In this document: one piece after another, positions 57,076 through 64,000 of the stretch
Layout: each line of letters begins with the position of its first letter
How positions within the stretch are numbered: the stretch's first letter is position 1
Assembly: GCA_037013495.1 (NCBI GenBank)
Contig: CM072806.1
Coordinates: forward strand, 21,589,501 to 21,653,500
From: Hippophae tibetana
Taxonomy: Eukaryota; Streptophyta; Magnoliopsida; Rosales; Elaeagnaceae
DNA length: 64,000 bases
Direction: 5' to 3'
Made by a program: the position numbers and the translations under genes
Notes under the pieces: generated by a model
Databases searched by the model: none
Told to the model about the DNA's origin: nothing
What the model saw: the letters and a program-made list of their open reading frames with translations, nothing else

Positions 57076-58600
57076 GTCTATCAAGAAAAGCCAAACAAAT
57101 GCCCGAGTTCCAGATAATTATACTTCAGGTATATCTTTGATAATTACGACACATAGGATTACATTTATGTATTTAATAATATATGCATAAATCTGACATT
57201 ATTTTTAATGCTAAAATATGAAATAAGATATGCTAAAAGATATTAGATAATATATACTCTAAAATAAGATATGCTAAAAGATATTAGATAAGATATACTT
57301 TAAATTATATTTGAAATCCTTATCATAAAAGATAGCATAAAATCTATTTTAAAATAAATCTATTTTATATAAGAGTTATCTTAATTAATGAGTAATATTA
57401 ATCCTATTTGTAATAGAAAAGATATTTATTAATCATATATGTGTTATCTTAATTAATGAGTAATAATAATCTTATTTGTAATATAAAATATATTTATCAA
57501 TCATATATGAGTTATCTTAATTAATGAGTAATACTAATCCTATTTGTAATAGAAAAGATATTTATTAAATCATATATGAATTATCTTAATTAATGAGTAA
57601 TATTAATCTTATCTGTAATATAAAAGATATTTATCAATCATATATTAGTTATCCTAATTAATAAGTATTATTAATCCTATTTGTAATAGAAAATATATCT
57701 ATCAATTACATAAGATTAAGGGTTTCAATTTTTCCTATAAATAAAACTCATTACTCATTATTTCAATTAACCACACAAGAGTATTATTTTAATCTTTTTA
57801 ATTTCTCTCTTGTTTTTCAAATATAAGATCATAATTCTTTAGGCTTCTTTATTTAATTAATCTATCAAATATTGGTGGTTATGTTTAATTGATTAATAAG
57901 CTTAATTATTTTATGATATTTTGATAATATGTTCTTATGGCTTCTTCTTTATTTTTGTTCTTAAATTGTTAGATCAAATAATTGTTTTGTCATATCATAA
58001 TTATTTGATATGATTATTAATCTTTAAAGAAGCTATTTTTATTGAACTTGTATTTGATATTTTTGCTCCAGGATTTGCTAGTTGATTTAATTTAAATGAA
58101 TATGTTTTGAATCATCTAGTTAAGATTATTCATTATTAAATCTGTTCTATAACACACACGGGCACTTGTGTTTTTGTGCTAACTATTTTTGTAGTTACTT
58201 CGCGAACGTATCTGATTGGCGGGAAGTTTATTGGAACGTTGGTCTGGAAACCGTTCACGCTAATATTGGAAACTGTGAAAACAGAGCAAGGGGTCGTAAG
58301 TAAAATACATTGGGGCAGTATCCTAGGGAGGGTAGCATAAGACCGAGTTTGTACTTGAACATTTGATTTTCATAGTGGAAAGTTAGGTGGTCCGGTGAAT
58401 CGGTGGTTTTTCTCTTAGGCCATGGTTGTGGCCTAGGTTGTTTCCACCTAAAAAATATCGCGTGTTATTATTTTATTTCCACACTTATTTTTACACACGA
58501 TTGCATGTCTGTTTAGGTTATTAAATTATAAATTGATAAAAATTAAAAATAATCTATTCACCATCTAGGTTAATTAGTTCCATAATTTATAAACTTTCAA
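57075..58600 (+). mobile_element. LTR-like insertion splitting the copia relic, with a tandem array
   Basis: Copia coding sequence resumes on each side of this block, so it is an insertion. It has a TATA-like CCTATAAATAAAAC (57739-57752). Near its right part (58430-58500) is GTTTCCACCTAAAAAATATC and CGTGTTATT, wording typical of plant copia LTR 3' ends. No internal domains are seen, so it may be a solo LTR. The exact ends and target duplication are not resolved. Confidence 0.5.
57366..57705. repeat. about five tandem copies of a roughly 62-bp unit
   Basis: Each unit contains TTATCTTAATTAATGAGTAA, AATCCTATTTGTAATA and GATATTTATCAATCATATAT with small changes. Just upstream (57220-57300) AAGATATTAGATAAGATATA is also repeated. 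Confidence 0.88.
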
Positions 58601-59880
58601 TTATCTTGAGTAAATTGAGTATAAGCAAGTTTTTAGCTATTTTAGGAACATGTAATAAATTGTTCAACAGAAAATTTTTGTTAGTAGCAGTTTTACTCGT
58701 AACTAAACAACTACCAATACGAGCAATATGCATACCAGCACCATTTCCAATGTACAGTTGTTAACTTCTGTAATCAATCCTTGCATCTAAAAAAGCAGGA
58801 TCAGCTATTACACGGTGTGTAACACCAGAATCCACATACTAGAAAGGATTAGAAACAATATCAGGGGCAACAACATAAGCCTGAGTAGGAAAAGATTGTT
58901 TTGAGGACTAATTAGAGGTTTGAGAACTCCCTTCACTTCCACCATATGTGGCATTTTGATTTTGTGTAGGAGATTGAAAATTATGATCAAAACCACCATC
59001 TGGAAACTAGATGACCTACCTTATCATAGACTTGGTAGATATGTCTACGAGTATTATTGTTAGGAAAACCTCTACCACAACCTCTGTCCTTGAAATTATT
59101 TGATCCTTGTCCTCTTCCTCCTCCATTCTTTATAAAGTTAGACTAAGGTTTAGACTTATCAAAGCTGTTATTTTGAAATTGCGAGAAAGGATGGGATTGA
59201 AAATCACTAATTCCTTTGAAATTATCGATTTTATTTGCAATGTTTATAGAAGGTAGCAAGGATTTATTGATCATGCTTTCATTATTTTCAAGTCTCTTCT
59301 CTTTACTAAGAAGCAAAGCTTGCAGTTCCTTCACTGATATAGGTTCAATCTTGCTTTGAACAGTAGCAAGAACCATGTCATAATCATAGTCCACACCCTT
59401 GAGTATAGCATGAATCTAATCTTCCTCATTAATATAATAGCCAACAGAGGCTAGTTGCCTCACAATTTCTTTGATTCGTAAAACATATTCCATTATTAAC
59501 ACTGCACCTTTTTAATGTTTGAGGGTTTTGACTTATATTAAAAAATCCTTGAACTTGAATTTGTTACGAATGAGTTTTCAAGTGCACTCCAAATTTTAGT
59601 TGAAGTATCAAAACTTGAAACTTCTTTCATCAGATCATTATTTATGAAAACAATTAGTTAAGAGCCAATCAATTGATTCTGTCTACACTAGAATCTATAC
59701 TTTGCATTAAATGTTCCATTGGCAAGAACTCGAGAAGGATAACATCTTAAACCAATCACAAAATCCTCTAATTCATAGCTTTGTAAAATCCTAAGCATTT
59801 GCTTCTTCCAAATCATGAAATTCATACAATCTAATTTGATTGTTAAGATTTAATTATGAAAAGTTACCAGAATATTATCA
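58600..59880 (-). pseudogene. decayed copia gag and protease fragment
   Basis: On the minus strand gag pieces appear at 59140-59870 (Y-D-Y-D-M-V-L-A-T-V, then S-V-K-E-L-Q-A-L-L-L). A Ser/Asn/Phe-rich linker and the protease D-S-G-V-T-H-R follow near 58815-58835, then N-N-L-L-H-V-P-K-I-A-K-N-L-L at 58640-58690. This is the 5' part of the same relic as 54915-57075. Several stops and frameshifts. Confidence 0.7.
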
Positions 59881-59971
59881 GCTAGATTTGAATTTGATAA
59901 AGTGCTTATTGAATGATTTGTCGCTTGACTTAGATCATCCGTGATCGAAAGAATTTAAGATTTGAGCTTAA

Positions 59972-60616
59972 TGTCACGACCTTATTTTTCAAGTAGAGAT
60001 CGTGTGGCACTTAGCACCGTCCGTTGCACTAAGCCTGCCTTTGAATCCGAATGAAACTCTAAAGAGACTAGAGAGAGAGTTTGCAAAGAATGCTTTGTAT
60101 TTCTCTAGAGAGAGTTTATCTTACAAGATGCTAAGAATTCCTAAGGATTTCCCAAGATGAATACAAATGAAGACCAATGGGTCTATTTATAGTGTGGCTC
60201 TAAGCTTAAGAGTATGCCACCACTTTCTAGAGTCTTCCTAGTCTAGAATGTACAAGAGAGTTATAGATTTATGTACAATATGCCACAAGGGTCTAGGACC
60301 TTCTAACCAACTATAGAGTCTTCTAGGTTTGTCTAGTTCCTTCATGCACCTTCCGGGATGTTCCGTAAGCTTCCAGCGGCTTCTACATCCTTCATGAACC
60401 ATCCGACATGTTCTAGAATATTCCAGCCCATTCTAGCACTCTCCAGCGTGCTCTAGAACATTCTAGGGTCTTCTAGCTTAAGTTGAGTCCATCCAACTCT
60501 AGCTATTTCTAGACATCTCTAGGCAACTCTAGAACTTTCCTTGTAGAATAGTCTAGATCCTTTAAGCAACCATCATTTGTTTGGATTTTTAGGGACAATA
60601 TGAGCGGGACGTGACA
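59972..60616 (-). repeat. chromovirus 3' LTR (645 bp)
   Basis: Ends TGTCACG and CGTGACA, a perfect 7-bp inverted repeat. The minus-strand TATA box (CTATAAATAG) lies at about 60183-60192. A perfect three-pentad heat-shock-like element TTCTAGAATATTC is at 60411-60423, with a second GAACATTC block at 60456-60463. Homologous to the solo LTR at 41639-42344. Confidence 0.94.
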
Positions 60617-60627
60617 CTCTCCCCCAC

Positions 60628-61936
60628 TCAAGTTCGCGATGCCCTCGTCGCGCCTTCAAGCTTGAACCTTTCTATGTCATCTTTGAATTGCCACAAAGAA
60701 TCCTCAGGTTCCCAACTTGTCTCTACATCCGGAGCGTTCTTCCATTTGACCAAGTATTCCCGATAACTTGGTACACCTCTACGCCGGATCAGACGATCCG
60801 CCAAGATTGAGTCCACTTCCCTGTCAAAGGAGGTTACCACTGCGGTAGGCGCCCTCTTGGATTCTCCTCGACTCATGTCTTCCTTGTCTCCATGATAAGG
60901 TTTTAGCATGCTTACATGGAAAACAGGATATATTTTAAGCTTTGGAGGGAGTTGTAACTTGTAGGACACCTTACCGACTTTCTTGAGGACTGGAAATGGT
61001 CCTTCATACTTCCGCACTAACCCCTTATGAACCTTCCGCAAGGACTTAAACTATTGGGGTAATAGTTTTACAAGGACCAAATCGCCTTCATGATATTCCA
61101 CTATCCTATTTTTCTTGTCAGCCCATTTCTTCATCTTTTTAGACGCCTTATTCAAGTAAGCTCGGGCCAACTCAACTTGTTCATGCCACGCCTTTGCAAA
61201 TTTGAAGGCAGCAGGACTCTTCCCTTCATAACTCGTGGCCAAGGCATGAGGAGTCATGGGTTGTTGCCCCATGACAATCTCAAAGGGACTCTTTGCGGTA
61301 GATTCGCTCCGTTGTAAGTTGTAAGAGAATTGGGCTACATCCAACAACTTAGCCCAATCGTGTTGGTTGGCACTAACAAAGTGCCTAAGTAACAACTCCA
61401 GCAATGCATTGGCACGCTCTGTTTGTCCATCACTTTGTGGATGAAAGCTTGTAGAGAAGTTCAAGTCTGATCCCAACAGCTTGAAAAATTCCGTCCAAAA
61501 TTTTCCAGTAAATCATGGGTCTCGGTCACTCATGATATTGGATGGAATCCCCCAATGCTTCATAACATGTTTGAGGAACAACCATGCCGTCTCATCTGTC
61601 GTGCAGTCCGTTGAGGTAGGTATGAATGTTGCATATTTGCTGAAGCGGTCGATGACGACAATGATGCTGCCAAAGCCCTCAGATTTTGGCAGGCAAGTGA
61701 TGAAATCTATAGAGACATTTCCCATGGTCTCTCTGGAATAGGCAGCGGCTCTAGCAAACCTCCAGGTGCATGCTGCTCTATCTTGTCTTGTTGGCACACA
61801 AGACAAATCCGTACATAAGCTTCCACATCGTCCCGAAGTTGAGGCCAATATTAGATTGACTTGATCAATGCAAGGGTGCGCCTCATTCCTGGGTGTCCAG
61901 CCTATAGGGAATCATGACACTCTTTAATAAGCTCCC
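60628..61936 (-). pseudogene. chromovirus integrase with chromodomain, broken
   Basis: Minus-strand pieces: H-H-C-C zinc-binding region near 61800-61900, integrase core with the first Asp in S-I-D-F-I-T, the second in S-D-R-D-P and Glu in Q-T-E-R-A-N. The block L-R-K-V-H-K-G-L-V-R-K-Y-E-G-P-F-P-V and chromodomain Y-R-E-Y-L-V-K-W-K-N-A-P, W-E-P-E-D-S-L-W-Q-F follow. The chromodomain targets integration to marked chromatin in the family. Breaks: a one-base loss at the end of the upstream ORF (61937), a stop soon after, a one-base loss near 61725, and stops near 61516 and 61050. Confidence 0.9.
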
Positions 61937-63997
61937 CTATTTTGGCACGAAGATTCGATTCTGCTTGGCATAGAGTAGTCCATCACTCAGCCAAAATCGT
62001 CTCGTCTTTCCTTCCTTGATGAGGGCAAAGAGGTTTTGAGCCAGGGCATCATGTTCCAACCCTTCTTTGATCCTTTCCAGCAAAGGGCTACTTGGCCTAC
62101 TCAAGGCTGCTAATTCCGCCTTACGGCTCAACACATCAGCCATCACATTGGCCTTACCGGGTTTGTACTCCAACCTATAGTCAAACTCCGCCAAGAAGTC
62201 TTGCCATCGAGCTTGCTTGGGACTCAACTTCTTTTGAGTTTGGAAGTAGCTTGTTGCTACATTGTCCGTCATGATAACAAAATGAGAACCCAACAAGTAG
62301 TGTCGCCACACCCTTAGGCAATGAATGATAGCAGTCATTTCCTTTTCTTGCACAGTGTAGCGGTGTTCGATGTCATTGAGTTTTTGGCTCTCATAGGCTA
62401 TCAGACGCCCTTCCTGCATCAAAACTCCACCAATAGCAAAGTCTGAGGCATCTGTGTGCAGCTCGTATGTCTTGGAGGGGTCTGGTAGACAAAGTACCAG
62501 TTCTTCACTAATGACCTTCTTCAAGTCTTCGAATGAGGTTTGGCATTCACTTGTCCATTCCCAAGACTTGTTCTTTTTGAGTAGGTCAGTTAGTGGGGCT
62601 GCTCTTGCTGAGTAGGACTTGATAAACCTTCGGTAGTAGTTCACAAGTCCAAGGAAAGATCTTAACTCGAGAACCTTGGCAGGAGGTTCCCATTCTTGGA
62701 TGGCTTTCACCTTAGCTCCATCCATCATCAATTTCCCATCCTTTATCCTATGCCCCAAGAACATCACCTCATCTTGGGCAAAGTAACATTTCTCCTTTTT
62801 GACATATAGCTCATTTTTCCTCAGGACCTCGAACACTTTCTTCAAATGCTCTAGATGTTCTTCCAAAGTCCGGCTATATATCACGATGTCATCAAGATAT
62901 ACTACCACAAACCGATCGAGGTAGGGATGGAAAATCTTGTTCATCAGAGTGCAGAAGGTGGCTGGTGCATTTGTGAGACCAAATGGCATGACAAGGAACT
63001 CATAGGCACCGTACCTGGTTACACATGTGGTCTTGGGCTCATCTCCCTTGGCTATGCGTACCTGGTAGTATCCCGATCGCAAGTCCAGTTTTGTGAAGTA
63101 TCTAGCATTCCCCAATTGATCGAACAAATCAGCAATAAGTGGGATAGGATACTTGTTCTTGGCTGTGATCTTATTTAGAGCCCGATAGTCGATGCACATT
63201 CGAAGCGAGCCATCCTTCTTCTTCTGAAAGAGCACCGGGGCACCAAATGGGGCTTTTGAGGGCCTTATGAAGCTAGCATCCAGCAATTCGTCAAGTTGCT
63301 TCCGCAGTTTTGCCAACTCTGAATTCTCCATTCGATAGGGGCTCATTGCTGGTGGCCTGGTGCCGGGTTCCAACTCTATTTCATGGTCCACCTCCCTCCT
63401 TGGAGGTAGCCGTTTGGGTAATGCCTCCGGCATCACATCCTGGAACTTATCTAGGACAACTTGCACTTCCATCGACAAGTTTGACTTTGGTGACGCCTCT
63501 TCATCATCGTATTCCTTTAGGATGGCCAAATAACTCTCTTCATCCCTCTTCAATCCCTTCTTGAATTGAAGCGCTGAGAGAGCTTGGCTAGTAGGTCTGG
63601 TGGTCCTCTCCGTCGGTACCACACACGCCTTCGCACCATCCATGATGCACATAGAATTTGAGCAAGGCACCAAGAAAGCTCTTACCTGGTCCAAAAACTC
63701 CATGCCGAATACAACAGAGAAATCATCCATGGGCGCTACTGATAAGTCCATCTGGCCAGTCCAAGCACCAAGACTGACCTTAACTCCATGAGCAACTCCA
63801 TGTAATGGTAGTGGTGTCGAGTTACCTGCTTTGAGAGATCCATCTCCATGGATTACCTTCAGGCCGAGTCGCTTTGCTTCTTCCACTGAAACAAAGTTAT
63901 GTGATGCACCTGTGTCGACCAAAGCATTGGCGACCTTCCCGTTGATGGCTGCATCTACATACATTAAGCCCTTAGGGGTCTTTGGGGCGCTTTGCAA
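61937..63997 (-). CDS. chromovirus protease-RT-RNase H polyprotein (open to window edge)
   Basis: An open frame of 686 residues in the window; the true start is probably upstream in gag, beyond the edge. Aspartic protease D28-T-G-A-S-H-N. RT shows [36 protein letters not shown] and the catalytic Y367-L-D-D370. RNase H shows [19 protein letters not shown] and M-T-D-N, followed by [15 protein letters not shown]. The frame ends at 61937 because one base is missing just after F-V-P-K, where integrase would begin. Protease, RT and RNase H themselves look intact. Confidence 0.93.
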   Translation of the reverse strand: MQSAPKTPKGLMYVDAAINGKVANALVDTGASHNFVSVEEAKRLGLKVIHGDGSLKAGNSTPLPLHGVAHGVKVSLGAWTGQMDLSVAPMDDFSVVFGMEFLDQVRAFLVPCSNSMCIMDGAKACVVPTERTTRPTSQALSALQFKKGLKRDEESYLAILKEYDDEEASPKSNLSMEVQVVLDKFQDVMPEALPKRLPPRREVDHEIELEPGTRPPAMSPYRMENSELAKLRKQLDELLDASFIRPSKAPFGAPVLFQKKKDGSLRMCIDYRALNKITAKNKYPIPLIADLFDQLGNARYFTKLDLRSGYYQVRIAKGDEPKTTCVTRYGAYEFLVMPFGLTNAPATFCTLMNKIFHPYLDRFVVVYLDDIVIYSRTLEEHLEHLKKVFEVLRKNELYVKKEKCYFAQDEVMFLGHRIKDGKLMMDGAKVKAIQEWEPPAKVLELRSFLGLVNYYRRFIKSYSARAAPLTDLLKKNKSWEWTSECQTSFEDLKKVISEELVLCLPDPSKTYELHTDASDFAIGGVLMQEGRLIAYESQKLNDIEHRYTVQEKEMTAIIHCLRVWRHYLLGSHFVIMTDNVATSYFQTQKKLSPKQARWQDFLAEFDYRLEYKPGKANVMADVLSRKAELAALSRPSSPLLERIKEGLEHDALAQNLFALIKEGKTRRFWLSDGLLYAKQNRIFVPK

Positions 63998-64000
63998 TGC

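Larger units (their letters stand above)
59972..64000 (-). mobile_element. Ty3/gypsy chromovirus, 3' half, truncated by window edge
   Basis: Minus-strand order: protease, RT, RNase H (63997 to 61937), integrase and chromodomain (61936 to 60628), polypurine tract (about 60617-60632, minus-strand CTTGAGTGGGGGAGAG) and 3' LTR (59972-60616). Integrase after RNase H, with a C-terminal chromodomain, defines a chromovirus. Gag and the 5' LTR lie beyond the window. At least two frameshifts and several stops in integrase make it defective. Confidence 0.95.

Noticed and set aside
57366..57705. CRISPR or centromeric satellite
   Set aside because: Only about five contiguous diverged units without unique spacers, inside an LTR-like insertion.
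63310..63791. Plus-strand frames opposite the chromovirus protease and RT
   Set aside because: Shadows of the 686-residue minus-strand frame, which has all the expected motifs.

Overview
The window is nuclear DNA of a eudicot plant. The two intact protein genes have plant-type split exons with GT-AG introns, one of them encodes a plastid CYP97A carotenoid hydroxylase, the background is very AT-rich, and about half of the sequence is recognisable retrotransposon or MITE DNA. I cannot name the species from sequence alone.

Layout. 1-4889: a Ty1/copia element on the minus strand, cut by the window start, with a 197-bp 5' LTR, a tRNA-Met-type primer binding site and a single gag-pol frame carrying four stops. 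5472-10926 (+): a complete 12-exon prolyl oligopeptidase gene (786 aa, Ser/Asp/His triad visible). 11142-18813: AT-rich intergenic DNA ending in a decayed Tat-like LTR and primer binding site. 18814-about 32290: a plus-strand Athila-like element without pol (element A), split by a second, very young, minus-strand Athila-like element (element B, 22010-29532). B has 1603-bp near-identical LTRs, a perfect 5-bp target duplication and an 838-aa gag-protease ORF, but no reverse transcriptase or integrase. 33477-37209: a TRIM-like LTR with primer binding site, then a copia RT/RNase H-3' LTR-flank segment present twice in tandem. 37397-37615: a probable tRNA-derived SINE with a 12-bp target duplication, immediately before an alcohol-dehydrogenase-like gene fragment (37648-38426).

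40374-49495 (+): a complete 9-exon CYP97A gene (558 aa). Its 3.2-kb first intron is largely transposon DNA: a chromovirus solo LTR with heat-shock-element-like pentads, a TRIM and a hAT-like non-autonomous element. Intron 4 holds a copia gag relic and a 104-bp exact direct repeat. 51110-51462: a clean hAT MITE with an 8-bp target duplication. 51553-59900: badly decayed minus-strand copia fragments interrupted by an Athila-A LTR (53093-54882) and by an LTR-like insert (about 57075-58600). 59972-64000: the 3' part of a minus-strand Ty3/gypsy chromovirus (3' LTR, broken integrase with chromodomain, intact protease-RT-RNase H frame) that runs off the end of the window.

How it fits together. The two genes are functionally unrelated (cytosolic or organellar peptide cleavage, and plastid beta-ring hydroxylation of carotenes); only their transposon surroundings link them. 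The most interesting material is in the transposons: a recent gag-protease-only Athila derivative that must have been moved in trans, a hairpin and a 3' block shared by elements A and B, GC-rich islands just upstream of the LTR TATA boxes, and heat-shock-like motifs at the same place in a chromovirus LTR and in its solo copy inside the CYP97A intron. All coordinates and exon joins were worked out by eye and no database search was possible.
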